Below are positions 1 to 9,269 of a stretch of 64,000 nt of DNA, piece by piece. This DNA is from Pleionea sediminis (GTDB lineage: Bacteria; Pseudomonadota; Gammaproteobacteria; Enterobacterales; Kangiellaceae). The stretch covers positions 62,001 through 126,000 of the forward strand of contig NZ_SUNB01000001.1 in assembly GCF_007570825.1 (NCBI RefSeq), written 5' to 3'. Below the pieces are notes generated by a model. The model was not told the origin of the DNA. It made no database searches and worked only from the letters and a program-made list of their open reading frames with translations. Positions within the stretch are counted from its first letter, which is position 1, and every line of letters starts with the position of its first letter. The position numbers and the translations under genes were made by a program.

Positions 1-595
1 GCTGGATGGTCTCGATATTTCAACGATTGATGGCTTATTTACCGCTTTAGTGTCGGCTCCCGCGCTGACTAGCCCAGAAGACTGGCTTAGTGTGATCTTC
101 GATAAGTCGCAATGGCAAGAAACATCGGAATTAATGGAGCATACCTATCGTCTTTTGGTTCGACATTTCAATGGAATAGAATCGATCCTGGCACGCGCTC
201 CCGAGAGATTCACACCACTGTTTCTGGAGAGAGACTTGCACGATAGCGTGGACCTCATTGTTGAAAACTGGTGCCGGGGCTACGTTAAAGGCATCGCTCT
301 CTGTCGCAACCAATGGGATACCAATAACGAGTTCATGCAATCTCGTCTGTACCCTGTTATTTTATTTGGCGGCTCAGCAGGAAAGCCCATTCGCCAATCC
401 GCCGACCGCAAGCAAATTTTGAGCTGGAAACAAGCAATTCCAGAAAATGTACGAGAAATATACACTTTTTGGTCAAGTACTCGCCCTGTTTTCGAAAAGC
501 CATCACCATTTATTCGCAAAGACAAGCTAGGAAGAAATGAGTTATGTAACTGTGGCAGTGGCAAAAAATACAAACGATGTTGCGGCGCTCATTAA
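1..595 (+). CDS. UPF0149 (YecA/YgfB-type) family protein with C-terminal SEC-C zinc motif, 5' partial
   Basis: The reading frame is open to the left edge. The residues encoded before the GTG at 50 (ending IDGLFTALVSAP) match the usual N-terminal block of UPF0149 proteins, so the GTG is internal and the true start lies outside the window. The C-terminus carries the SEC-C metal-binding motif (CNCGSGKKYKRCC), as found at the end of SecA and of YecA. The middle is the helical UPF0149 domain (ENWCRGYVKGIAL). The family's biochemical role is poorly defined; SEC-C motifs bind zinc and in SecA contact SecB and ribosomes. No function beyond family membership is claimed. Confidence 0.85.
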   Translation, partial: LDGLDISTIDGLFTALVSAPALTSPEDWLSVIFDKSQWQETSELMEHTYRLLVRHFNGIESILARAPERFTPLFLERDLHDSVDLIVENWCRGYVKGIALCRNQWDTNNEFMQSRLYPVILFGGSAGKPIRQSADRKQILSWKQAIPENVREIYTFWSSTRPVFEKPSPFIRKDKLGRNELCNCGSGKKYKRCCGAH

Positions 596-643
596 GTCAA
601 GCCCATTAATCCCGCTTTTCCAAACCCCCAAATCCTGATAGTC

Positions 644-671
644 TAACCCTCAAATAAAAGAAAAAGGGTTA
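644..671 (+). promoter_or_regulatory. Leader hairpin covering the ribosome binding site of the symporter gene
   Basis: Arms TAACCCT (644-650) and AGGGTTA (665-671) are perfectly complementary around a 14-nt A-rich loop. The right arm contains the only Shine-Dalgarno-like sequence (AAGGG) for the ATG at 676. Seen directly; sequestration of the ribosome binding site is inference. Confidence 0.4.
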
Positions 672-675
672 CATC

Positions 676-1977
676 ATGATTGCCAAGTTCCGCAGCTTGA
701 GCTTGAGTGCGCAAATTTTTGCAGGTCTTCTTTCTGGCCTAATCTTCGGATTAATCATAACCGGTATTGAGAAAGTTGCTCCCGGTACGGCTTCAATTTG
801 GCAAGGCTATTTAATACCCTCTTTTGACGTTATTAAAACGCTTTTCATCAATGCGCTAAAAATGGTCGTTGCACCATTAGTCCTGGTTTCTTTAATTTGT
901 GGTACTTGTTCATTAAGCGACCCGAAAAAACTGGGATCCTTAGGCGGCAAAAGCATTGCTCTCTATCTTATGACCACTGCGACAGCAATAACACTTGCCT
1001 TAGTTGTCGCCAATATTGTTGACCCCGGCCTCGGAATAGAAAAGCAAGATATACCTTTCGATCCCAAACAAGCTCCAGAGCTCAAAGAAGTCATCGCCAA
1101 TTTGGTAACAGACAATCCATTTAAATCGTTGGCACAAGGGCAAATGCTGCAAATTATTATTTTTGCCATTCTCTTTGGCTTGGCAATTTCACGTTCTGGC
1201 GAACCCGGAAAAAAAGTTGCTTCGTTTTTTCAAAACTTAAATGAAGTAATTTTAAAACTGGTTACCATCATTATGCACATCGCGCCTTATGGTGTTTTTT
1301 GCATAATGACTGCCGTTATTTATGAGTCCGGATTTGAAGATATTAAAAAGCTAGGTGCCTACTTTGGAACCGTTGCATTTACTTTATTACTGCATGGTGC
1401 GATAACTTACCCAGTCTTCCTGACTCTGTTTGGACGACTCAATCCGCTTATCCTTCTGACGAAAATGCGCCCGGCCATGTTATTCGCTTTTTCAACGGCT
1501 TCGAGTGCAGCGACACTACCGGTAACTATGGAGTTAGCTCGTAAACGGCTAGGCGTTGGTAAAAGTACATCATCCTTTACTTTACCACTGGGAGCGACCA
1601 TTAACATGGACGGCACCGCCATCATGCAGGGTGTAGCAACTGTGTTTATTGCCCAAATGTATGGCGTCGATCTCAGTATAACCCAATACCTGACGGTCAT
1701 TTTGATGGCAACTCTGGCATCCATTGGAACCGCCGGCGTTCCAAGTGTTGGCCTGGTTATGCTCACTTTAGTTTTAACTCAAGTGAACCTGCCATCTGAA
1801 GCGATTGGTATGTTACTGGGTATCGACCGAATTTTAGATATGATGCGTACAGCAGTGAATATCACTGGCGACGCGACCGTTGCAACAATCGTCAGTAAGT
1901 CGGAGGGAGATCTAAACGAAGACATGTTTAATGATCCCGCCGCAGGTCGAGATTTTGAAACAAGTGATGTGAAATAG
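676..1977 (+). CDS. Dicarboxylate/amino acid:cation symporter (DAACS, GltP/DctA-like)
   Basis: Inner-membrane secondary transporter that takes up acidic amino acids or C4-dicarboxylates with H+ or Na+. At 433 residues it is normal for the family. The signatures are in order: the serine-rich re-entrant loop (ASSAATLP, about residue 275), the TM7 cation-binding motif (GATINMDGTA, about 306-315), the second hairpin (ASIGTAGVPS), and the TM8 substrate motif (RTAVNITGDATVAT, about 391-404). The sequence alone does not separate glutamate/aspartate from dicarboxylate. The following TetR gene starts at the very next base, so the two are almost certainly cotranscribed and the regulator probably controls the transporter. 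The ATG at 676 follows an AAGGG site that may be held in a leader hairpin. Confidence 0.92.
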   Translation: MIAKFRSLSLSAQIFAGLLSGLIFGLIITGIEKVAPGTASIWQGYLIPSFDVIKTLFINALKMVVAPLVLVSLICGTCSLSDPKKLGSLGGKSIALYLMTTATAITLALVVANIVDPGLGIEKQDIPFDPKQAPELKEVIANLVTDNPFKSLAQGQMLQIIIFAILFGLAISRSGEPGKKVASFFQNLNEVILKLVTIIMHIAPYGVFCIMTAVIYESGFEDIKKLGAYFGTVAFTLLLHGAITYPVFLTLFGRLNPLILLTKMRPAMLFAFSTASSAATLPVTMELARKRLGVGKSTSSFTLPLGATINMDGTAIMQGVATVFIAQMYGVDLSITQYLTVILMATLASIGTAGVPSVGLVMLTLVLTQVNLPSEAIGMLLGIDRILDMMRTAVNITGDATVATIVSKSEGDLNEDMFNDPAAGRDFETSDVK

Positions 1978-2625
1978 ATGGAAAATAGTTTATTTAATTA
2001 TCGTGGTCGAATACCGACACGAGCTGATGGTAAAGCGCGTCGTGAAGCTTTATTGGAAGCCACTCTACAGCTAATTATTGCTGACGGTGTGCGCGCTGTA
2101 AGACATAGAGCCGTTGCAGAAAAAGCAGAGGTACCTCTTGCCGCCACCACCTACTATTTTGCAGATATCTACGATCTTATTCACGACGCGTTTGTTTACT
2201 TCACAGAAAAAGTTATGCAGCAAGCTCGAGAGTTCGAGTCAGAGTCATTCAAACTGCTTGAAAACTTAAGCGAGTCAGAAACATACGAACATAACTTTCT
2301 TGTTTCTAAAGTCGCAGAATTTGCAACCCAATATTTTTATCAGCAAAGCCAAGATAAAGACTCGCGAATTCTAGAACAAGTCATCCGCACACAAGCACTG
2401 CGCGATAAGAAGATAGCAGAGATAATAAGTGCAATTGAACAAAGACAATTGGATAGCATTGAACACTTCTTAGAACGATTGAAATTAGACAATCGCGATG
2501 TTCGTTCTCAAGTGGTTCATGGATTGTTTTTAAGAATTAAATACGAGCTAAGTACAGACTCAATTTCATTTGATGAAGTACGCGAAATATTCCAAAAAGG
2601 ATTAAAGCTTGCGCTAGCCAATTAA
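1978..2625 (+). CDS. TetR/AcrR family transcriptional regulator
   Basis: 215 residues with an N-terminal TetR DNA-binding domain (about 20-65): the helix-turn-helix reads VRAVRHRAVAEKAEVPLAAT followed by the typical TYYF turn. The C-terminal helices form the ligand and dimer domain and are not conserved enough to name a ligand. The ATG directly abuts the TAG of the symporter gene with no gap, which implies translational coupling. The most likely role is local control of that operon. No near-palindromic operator was identified upstream of the symporter apart from the leader hairpin. Confidence 0.88.
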   Translation: MENSLFNYRGRIPTRADGKARREALLEATLQLIIADGVRAVRHRAVAEKAEVPLAATTYYFADIYDLIHDAFVYFTEKVMQQAREFESESFKLLENLSESETYEHNFLVSKVAEFATQYFYQQSQDKDSRILEQVIRTQALRDKKIAEIISAIEQRQLDSIEHFLERLKLDNRDVRSQVVHGLFLRIKYELSTDSISFDEVREIFQKGLKLALAN

Positions 2626-2678
2626 CCAGCGCAAATCGCTTAATAACAATTAAAATAGAACGTCACAGTATCCAACGC

Positions 2679-4616
2679 TTAGCTTGATGCGGTTAGCTCA
2701 AGCTCCGGCAAAACTTCCTCACTCTGAATCGATAAAACTTGGCGATAAAAAACAAGCTCGGCTTCTAACGCTCGAATAATATTATCCTTTTGCCGAAACC
2801 CGTGCCCCTCTCCTTCAAACTCAATGTAAGCATGAGGTATATCTTTCTCCGAAAGCGCTTTAACTAATTGTTGCGACTGTTGTGGAGGCACCACTTTATC
2901 CTCAGCTCCTTGTAACACCAGCATAGGACATGACAAATCATCGGTATGATGAATCGGCGATCGCTCAACATAAACGGACTTACTTTCTGGATAAGGTCCA
3001 ACTAAAGAGTCTAAATACCGAGCTTCAAATTTATGACCATCAGACACTAAGGCTTCTAAATCAGCGACACCGTAACGGGTCATACCTGCGGCAAAATCGT
3101 CAGTAAAAGTTAGCGCACAGAGGGTAGTAAAGCCACCCGCTGAGCCGCCACGAATCAACAATCGTTTACCATCTACTAATTCATCTTCTACCAAAAAACG
3201 TGCAGCATAAACACAATCATTAACATCGTTTACACCCCAGTTATGACGCAGCAAGTTTCGATATGCTCGACCATACCCGACACTTCCACCATAATTAACA
3301 TCAACAACCGCAAAACCTCGTGACGTCCAAAATTGAACAGCCCAATTCAATGTCGTTGTTGCAATTGATGTTGGGCCAGAATGTGACATAACAATTAACG
3401 GCGGCTTTTCACTCTCATCAGCTTGATAATTTGGGTGTGCAGGCTCATAAAAATACCCATGTGCCTGGTAACCATTGGATGAAGTAAATTGAATGGGTTT
3501 TGCTAATGAAATAAAGTCGTGAGAAACAGGTAAGCTGTGCTTTTCTCTAATCGTTTTGTAATGACCATTGCTTAAATCAATTTCAAACAAATCGAGAGAA
3601 ATTACCGGAGCGCCGGCTAGTACATACAATTTATTGTTATCGATATGGATTTGCCCAGGATATTCTCGAAAGGGTAATGTCATTGGTTCAACATGCCCGG
3701 TATCGACGTTTAGATGAGCCAGACTTTGCTGCCCTTCTTCGAAATAACACAAATAAATATTATCATCGCACCCAAAACAATAAGTCGACGTTCCGAAGTT
3801 CCACTGTGCGATACCACAATCATTATCCGTTGGCATTAAAGCATTCATAACACCATCACGAAACGAATACAAATTCCACCAACCCGATCGATCAGAAACA
3901 AAATGCAAAACGCCATCAGGGCTCCATGCGGGTTGATAGATCGACTCATCCATTCCACCGCACGCCTTATGCTCAGCAGAAATACTGCCATCTTTAGCAA
4001 TGTCTGCAACCCATAACTCAGTACCATCCCATGGCATTTGAGGATGATTCCAACAAGTCCAACATAATCGACCTCCATCAGGAGAAACTCTTGGGAAACT
4101 GTAAAAATCAAAGCCTTCTGCAATGACAGTAACGACCGACTTTTCAACGTCAATCATTACCAGTTCATTTTTAACAACAACACTGTGATGATCTTCTCTC
4201 ACAGCGTAGATGAACTTTTCAGACGGTGAAGCGGTAAAATCGGCGTATCGCCATCCTTTTTTCTTTTCAGGTTCATCAGTTAAAGCAACCGGCGACTCGC
4301 CATCTCGTAAAATATAAACACGTTGGTCATCCGCTTGACTGTAAACCAAACCCGCCTGAAGAACTAAAAAATCTCCACCGCCATATTCATGTACTTTTGA
4401 ACCAACATTAACATCCCGCGGCGTAACATCTTTAGAGCTTTGACCATCCCACAAAACGACAACCCCGCGACCAGACTCGTGAGGACGAGATTCTAGCCAA
4501 TAGACTTTCCCATCAAATACCTGAACATGGCCTAAACGAGTTCCTTTTGCGGCAACCATTTCAGCGGTAATGGGTGAAGTCCAACTGGCGTAGGGTTTTA
4601 TCTCTTTTTCTTTCAT
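2679..4616 (-). CDS. S9 family prolyl oligopeptidase (acylaminoacyl-peptidase-like)
   Basis: 645 residues with no signal peptide, so probably cytoplasmic. The N-terminal two thirds is a beta-propeller with TolB/PD40-like blades (for example SPDGVLHFVSDRSGWWNLY) that gates access for oligopeptides. The C-terminal alpha/beta-hydrolase domain has the full triad: Ser492 in GGSAGG, about Asp573 (LQGAEDKVVPP) and about His605 (GEGHGF). It resembles the S9C acylaminoacyl/dipeptidyl-aminopeptidase group that removes N-terminal residues or dipeptides. It follows tpm by 5 nt on the same strand, so the two form a short operon. Confidence 0.92.
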   Translation of the reverse strand: MKEKEIKPYASWTSPITAEMVAAKGTRLGHVQVFDGKVYWLESRPHESGRGVVVLWDGQSSKDVTPRDVNVGSKVHEYGGGDFLVLQAGLVYSQADDQRVYILRDGESPVALTDEPEKKKGWRYADFTASPSEKFIYAVREDHHSVVVKNELVMIDVEKSVVTVIAEGFDFYSFPRVSPDGGRLCWTCWNHPQMPWDGTELWVADIAKDGSISAEHKACGGMDESIYQPAWSPDGVLHFVSDRSGWWNLYSFRDGVMNALMPTDNDCGIAQWNFGTSTYCFGCDDNIYLCYFEEGQQSLAHLNVDTGHVEPMTLPFREYPGQIHIDNNKLYVLAGAPVISLDLFEIDLSNGHYKTIREKHSLPVSHDFISLAKPIQFTSSNGYQAHGYFYEPAHPNYQADESEKPPLIVMSHSGPTSIATTTLNWAVQFWTSRGFAVVDVNYGGSVGYGRAYRNLLRHNWGVNDVNDCVYAARFLVEDELVDGKRLLIRGGSAGGFTTLCALTFTDDFAAGMTRYGVADLEALVSDGHKFEARYLDSLVGPYPESKSVYVERSPIHHTDDLSCPMLVLQGAEDKVVPPQQSQQLVKALSEKDIPHAYIEFEGEGHGFRQKDNIIRALEAELVFYRQVLSIQSEEVLPELELTASS

Positions 4617-4621
4617 AGGGA

Positions 4622-5275
4622 TTAGTTCTCAACAATTATTTTGTAAACGCTCTCAAAAAGGTCATTTAAACCTAGTGCTTTAAAGTGCGGTTCTTTATCT
4701 ATAATAGAATTATAGTGTATCCGCTCAATATTCGATGCAGAAGTGTATAAGTCACAAACCTCTTGATAGTCCACAGAGAATGGCGGTCCTGCCATGTCAG
4801 CTTGCTCATACTCTAGAGTGACCAACATAATAGTGAGTGGCCTGGGTATAATATTTAACAAATGCTTCACATACGCGGATCTCATTTCTTTTGGCAAAGC
4901 GATTAACGCCGCGCGATCATACACTTGATTAACATAAGGTAATGCTGTTCGACTCAAAGCAAAAAAATCACAGCAATAAAGTTTCAATTGAATTGCTTGA
5001 TAACATGTTAGAGCATGACTCTCTGAACGCTCTAGAGGAATGTTGTTCTCGTGTTCAAATTGCTCTAACGCCTTTTCAGATAATTCACACCCGATGACAG
5101 AGCAACCTTGCTCAAGAAAAAACAAAATATCTAATGACTTACCACATAATGGAATAAAAATGGGACTTCGGGTAAAACATCTATCAAAATACTTTATCAA
5201 TTGAGGATGAGTTCGTTCGAGATGAAACCCGATTTGATCGCTTTCCCATCTCTCTTTCCAGAATTCAATATTCAT
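4622..5275 (-). CDS. tpm: Thiopurine S-methyltransferase
   Basis: 217 residues, the bacterial TPMT length. The N-terminus (MNIEFWKERWESDQIGFH) is the family signature, and the SAM site follows at PLCGKSLDILFFLEQG with the acidic ribose contact in GCELS. TPMT-type enzymes methylate thiopurines and, in bacteria, have been linked to selenium and tellurium methylation. The natural substrate here is unknown. The start codon lies 15 nt beyond a strong intrinsic terminator of the preceding gene (sohB) and has no visible Shine-Dalgarno sequence, so its promoter and leader are unclear. Confidence 0.9.
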   Translation of the reverse strand: MNIEFWKERWESDQIGFHLERTHPQLIKYFDRCFTRSPIFIPLCGKSLDILFFLEQGCSVIGCELSEKALEQFEHENNIPLERSESHALTCYQAIQLKLYCCDFFALSRTALPYVNQVYDRAALIALPKEMRSAYVKHLLNIIPRPLTIMLVTLEYEQADMAGPPFSVDYQEVCDLYTSASNIERIHYNSIIDKEPHFKALGLNDLFESVYKIIVEN

Positions 5276-5290
5276 GTCACAAACACAATT

Positions 5291-5319
5291 AAAAAAGGGA
5301 CTGTACAGTCCCTTTTTTT
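5291..5319 (-). terminator. Rho-independent terminator after sohB
   Basis: Perfect palindrome GGGACTGTACAGTCCC flanked by A6 and T8, so it works in either direction. It lies 3 nt past the sohB stop codon and only 15 nt before the tpm start. Confidence 0.9.
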
Positions 5320-5322
5320 TAT

Positions 5323-6390
5323 TTACTTAAACATCTTATGAAAATCGATCTTATGTAACCAATCTGTCATGGTTGCTTGAAAAGAATTCATAACGGATAT
5401 CGGCAAGCGTTCAGACAAAGGTTTCTTAATTTCGTATTTGATCTTAAATGCCTCACCAATTTTACAGCGCTCAATGACAAAATCGTCGCTAGTTTTAATG
5501 TCATCCACTAGCCCTAATTCTTTAGCTTCCAGTCCGTACCAGTGCTCACCGGTAGCAACTTTATCAACATCGAGCGACGCTCGATTTTCATGAATAAATC
5601 GCTTAAACAATTGATGGGTTTGCTCTAATTCTTCTTTAAACTTTTCACGAGCTTTATCTGAGTTTTCACCAAAAACGGTTAAAGTACGCTTGAACTCGCC
5701 AGCAGTATGCTGCTCAAAATCTACTTTGTTATGTTTTAGTAAGCGATGAAAATTAGGTAACTGACCAATGACACCGATGGAGCCGATAATAGCAAATGGC
5801 GCAGCAATCACGTTATCAGCAACACAAGCCATCATATAGCCACCGCTTGCAGCAACTTTATCAACGGCGACATGCAACTTAAGTCCATGATTACGAACTC
5901 GAGATAATTGTGACGCAGCCAATCCGTAAGAATGCACCATTCCACCAGCACTCTCTAAGCGCACTAATACCTCGTCGTTTTCTTCTGCCGTACTTAGAAT
6001 TGCAGTAATCTCTTCTCGCAAATTCTCGACGCCAGACGCTTGAATATCACCTTCGAAATCAATCACAAATAAGCGTGGCTGTTTTTCGCTGTTTGAAGAC
6101 TCGTTTTTGGCAGCCTTTTTCTTGAGTTTAGCTTCCGCCTTCTCTTCTTCTTTTTTTTGCTTTTGGTAATGTTTGTAATCTTCTTTGGACAATGTCTCTT
6201 TTCGTATATCGTCCTCGAGCTCCTGAAGCTCATCGCTCAAATTAGTAATCAAGACATGACCAGCTTTCTGATGCTGTTTGTTTTTCATCCCCGAATTCAC
6301 CATTGCACCGATAATGACAATGATGGCCACGACAATCGTCACCGTTTTGATTAAAAAAAGACCATATTCCGATAAAAATTCCAACGCCAA
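5323..6390 (-). CDS. sohB: Inner-membrane peptidase SohB (S49 family)
   Basis: 355 residues. An N-terminal membrane anchor (about 12-32) is followed by a charged, Lys/Glu-rich coiled linker (about 50-100) and the S49 protease domain. The catalytic pair is visible: Ser182 in VAASGGYMMA and Lys234 in GEFKRTLT, the Ser-Lys dyad of the SppA/SohB family. SohB is thought to degrade membrane-associated and signal peptides on the periplasmic side of the inner membrane. It is a single-domain form like E. coli SohB rather than the duplicated SppA. It is monocistronic, with a terminator immediately downstream and another after the lipase gene upstream. Confidence 0.93.
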   Translation of the reverse strand: MALEFLSEYGLFLIKTVTIVVAIIVIIGAMVNSGMKNKQHQKAGHVLITNLSDELQELEDDIRKETLSKEDYKHYQKQKKEEEKAEAKLKKKAAKNESSNSEKQPRLFVIDFEGDIQASGVENLREEITAILSTAEENDEVLVRLESAGGMVHSYGLAASQLSRVRNHGLKLHVAVDKVAASGGYMMACVADNVIAAPFAIIGSIGVIGQLPNFHRLLKHNKVDFEQHTAGEFKRTLTVFGENSDKAREKFKEELEQTHQLFKRFIHENRASLDVDKVATGEHWYGLEAKELGLVDDIKTSDDFVIERCKIGEAFKIKYEIKKPLSERLPISVMNSFQATMTDWLHKIDFHKMFK

Positions 6391-6413
6391 TCTCCCAGAC
6401 CAAACCTTACAAA

Positions 6414-6443
6414 TAAAAAACCCCCGCCAAACATGGCGAGGGC
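6414..6443 (-). terminator. Rho-independent terminator after the lipase gene
   Basis: On the minus strand a GC-rich stem (CCCTCGCCA / TGGCGGGGG with one mismatch) is followed by T6. It lies 24 nt past the lipase stop codon. Confidence 0.88.
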
Positions 6444-6466
6444 ATTGTACCTAACTTTACCGGAGC

Positions 6467-8719
6467 TTAGTCAAGTAGTGTTGGATCAGAAACCACCAGT
6501 CCAGCACCGTCAGTCGCAATAAATGTACCAAATTGCGTCTGTATTTCCTGAGTCACCTGAGGAGTGTCACCCGGGCTGATAATCGAGCCATGAGTTCCTA
6601 AGTTGAATCTCGATACTAGTCGATTACCCACCATAGTATCTCCAGCATTATCAACAGCAACGGTTGTTAATCCTAAGTAAGCAGCAAGCGGATCAGTACC
6701 AGACAATGGTGCTGCAGCAGAGTTGTTAGGAATCACCGTATCGCCTTCAACTCGCACCAAGAAGGTTGGTATCGCATTCATGACACCGTAACTCGCTGTG
6801 TTGATAGGATCGCCGCTGTCGATCACAGTTTGTGATGCAAATAAGAATTGCTGCAAAATTCCAGGGAACGATGGATCGTCTGTTGTGACACCCGCGCCTG
6901 CAGCAACCCCCGCACGTACTTGCGGTCCGAAGGTGTCCGAAGCATTCAATAATCCAGCAATTCCGCCACCAGGCATACCAAGAGTCGCAGTATCAATTAG
7001 TGGAGAAGTTACAATTGAGTCAACAGAGAAATGAGTCGTCTCATCTGAATAGGCAACGAAACTCGAACCGATAATTGCGCCCAAAGAGTGGCCGATAAAA
7101 TCAACTTCTGAAGCGTTAAAGTCGGGCATACCATCACCATCAACATCCATTGCTGGTATAGCTGATTTCAAGGTCAACAAATCAAGAACACCTTGACGCA
7201 GATTGTCTCGAGAAGTCAGTAAGCTTCTTAAATTAATGAAATGAGCACCTGAGCTGTCTGGAGTTCCATCAGGACCTGCTGCGCCAGTCGTATTGTTCAA
7301 GAAATCAATACCAAAAGTACGTTCGCGCACGTCTCCAGCTGTGTATCCTTCGAAAATACCAATTAATCCGCCCGATGCTTGCTGTAATCCCAAGTGCACA
7401 GGATCATTTTCATCAATACCGTGAAGTGGTAGATCCATCGCAATTACAGCTCTACACTGTGCCGCTAAGCCATTGGCTACACCTAACATATCGGTACGAT
7501 TTCGAGTGATACCGTGCTGGAAAATCACGACAGGAAATCCTTCAGCAGGTTTTGCACAACCGTTCGGTAAAGAAACCAACAAAGGAATTGTTTCGTCGGA
7601 ATTTTTCTCGGGTAATGCATTCAAATAAGTAACAAATCCACCAGCAAGAGGATTAGGCACCATATCTAATGGATTACCATTATTAGGCACCATCGCAGCA
7701 CCTTTCCAAAAACCAGTAATTGGTCCTGTTGGATTCTCTGCCGTTTGAGTTTCTAATAAATAGCTAAGCTCAACTTCACCTTTATAGAGGTCTGCATTGC
7801 CGTTACCAGTAAATGGTGCTGTATCAGTAAACAAAGAACTGAATGTACTTGTTGGATATTGAGGTGTTGTTGGCAATCCAGGTGTTCCTCCAGTCGGATC
7901 AAACAATGAAATGCCTAAGTCGACATAGAAAGACTTTGCAGCACCCAAAACAGTACCCACAGACTGAGTTGTGAAGGTAAAGCTACTGATAATTGAATCT
8001 TTCTCAACACCGCCAGCTGCTGCCACATTCTCAATTTGATTAACGAGACCTTGAAGCGCAGCTAATCCTTCGTAAGTTGCATCACCCTCGTAGTCATCAG
8101 GGATAACAATGGGATCTTCAGAGCTAACCAAATCATAAGGATAATCCGATAAAACCGGTAAACCCTGTGTATCCATAATGCCATCGGTCATGATGATCAT
8201 ATAAGTTGTGCGTTGCTCCAGCGGTCTTAGCGGCACAACGCCCGCTGTATTACCGGAAAGAACAACAACAAACTCTTGAGCAGTAAGCTCCCGCACCACT
8301 TGAAGAGGAGCAAAGGTGGGCAAATTCGGCGATCCTAACTCGTAAGAAGTATCTGCCAATACCTCAAACATCCGAACTGTCGAACCCGCTACTAAAGTTG
8401 ACGCATCCACAGTAATCGAAGAATCGGTATTTAAAAAAGGTAAAGAAATCGGTGCACTTGTCGACCATCCGTCTAGCGCATTGATCGCATTTTGAGGGTC
8501 GCTAAAATCTGAAGCATCGGCTACCGGGATGTTCAGAGTTAAGTCCTGAGTGCCTTGAAATAACAAGTCATTTGGCACCGGGATACTACCCCCAGAAGGA
8601 TTGAAAACCGCAACGGTTCGCTTGGCTGTATTCTCATCAGGCTCAGCAGTATTGTCACCACTACACCCCGCAAGAATTAAACTCCCCAGAGTTAAAACTC
8701 CTAGCGTGAATTTTTTCAT
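6467..8719 (-). CDS. VolA/Pla-1 (cef) family extracellular lipase, lipoprotein
   Basis: 750 residues. The lipoprotein signal ends at LILAGC (Cys19), predicting a lipid-anchored envelope or surface protein. The N-terminal virulence-factor-lipase-type domain (NPSGGSIPVPNDLLF) precedes an alpha/beta-hydrolase domain with the nucleophile Ser545 in GHSLG and an oxyanion region at VIFQHGITRNRTDM. In Vibrio, VolA releases fatty acids from lysophosphatidylcholine at the outer membrane. Phospholipid or acyl-ester hydrolysis for fatty-acid scavenging is therefore the likely role. A candidate FadR operator sits 161-177 bp upstream of the start codon, which would tie expression to fatty-acid supply. It is transcribed alone, divergently from prkA. 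Confidence 0.88.
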   Translation of the reverse strand: MKKFTLGVLTLGSLILAGCSGDNTAEPDENTAKRTVAVFNPSGGSIPVPNDLLFQGTQDLTLNIPVADASDFSDPQNAINALDGWSTSAPISLPFLNTDSSITVDASTLVAGSTVRMFEVLADTSYELGSPNLPTFAPLQVVRELTAQEFVVVLSGNTAGVVPLRPLEQRTTYMIIMTDGIMDTQGLPVLSDYPYDLVSSEDPIVIPDDYEGDATYEGLAALQGLVNQIENVAAAGGVEKDSIISSFTFTTQSVGTVLGAAKSFYVDLGISLFDPTGGTPGLPTTPQYPTSTFSSLFTDTAPFTGNGNADLYKGEVELSYLLETQTAENPTGPITGFWKGAAMVPNNGNPLDMVPNPLAGGFVTYLNALPEKNSDETIPLLVSLPNGCAKPAEGFPVVIFQHGITRNRTDMLGVANGLAAQCRAVIAMDLPLHGIDENDPVHLGLQQASGGLIGIFEGYTAGDVRERTFGIDFLNNTTGAAGPDGTPDSSGAHFINLRSLLTSRDNLRQGVLDLLTLKSAIPAMDVDGDGMPDFNASEVDFIGHSLGAIIGSSFVAYSDETTHFSVDSIVTSPLIDTATLGMPGGGIAGLLNASDTFGPQVRAGVAAGAGVTTDDPSFPGILQQFLFASQTVIDSGDPINTASYGVMNAIPTFLVRVEGDTVIPNNSAAAPLSGTDPLAAYLGLTTVAVDNAGDTMVGNRLVSRFNLGTHGSIISPGDTPQVTQEIQTQFGTFIATDGAGLVVSDPTLLD

Positions 8720-9269
8720 CTAACTCTCCCAGTTTGGTGATTTTCTGTACGGTAAATCCCGTCTATTTGGCCCATCATATACAATCAACCCCAGACAGTT
8801 AATCACCTTTTTCGTTTTATTAATCTTAAGTTGAAATTATTGTCCGCTCACAATGCTAACCACAGTTATAAAGCAACGCAAGTGGGCAGACCAGTTTAAT
8901 TAAAGTGTATAGTAACTCATTGATATATATCGCTTTTATTTAAACAAATGCCATTCAAGCAATATTGCAACGCAGCAAGGTTCTGTTCAACCGAAAACAA
9001 AACCCGTAATCTGTTTGTAATTTAACCAATTGTAAATTGCTTATCTCTTTGCCAAATTTTTCAATAATTTTTTATTCCAAAAAACAATTTATTAACTAAC
9101 AAATTGTGATTTATAAACTAAGCTTAAAGATAAGAAAACAAAAAAGTTTTTCGCCCAATAGCTCCTTATCAAAACCATTGAGTTGAACCCGAATTGGGCT
9201 AGGAAGGAATCAGGATTTTAACCGCTTTGTCTTCAGCCTGACAGGTTGAAAAACGAATTGAGGTGACTA
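8720..9269. other. 550-bp divergent intergenic region, lipase / prkA
   Basis: This AT-rich region (most strongly at about 9000-9160) contains no convincing ORF. It should hold the promoters of the lipase gene (leftward) and the prkA operon (rightward). It contains one candidate FadR operator (8880-8896) and, just before prkA, the Shine-Dalgarno sequence AGGTG. I could not identify convincing -35/-10 pairs for either gene, nor the TGGCAC-N5-TTGC pattern of a sigma-54 promoter. Confidence 0.6.
8880..8896 (-). promoter_or_regulatory. Candidate FadR operator upstream of the lipase gene
   Basis: AAGTGGGCAGACCAGTT matches the gammaproteobacterial FadR consensus AACTGGTCNGACCAGTT at 14 of 16 defined positions. 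Read on the minus strand, its half-site AACTGGTCTG is identical to that of the candidate site in front of fadR. The match is seen in the sequence; the regulation is inferred. Confidence 0.55.
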
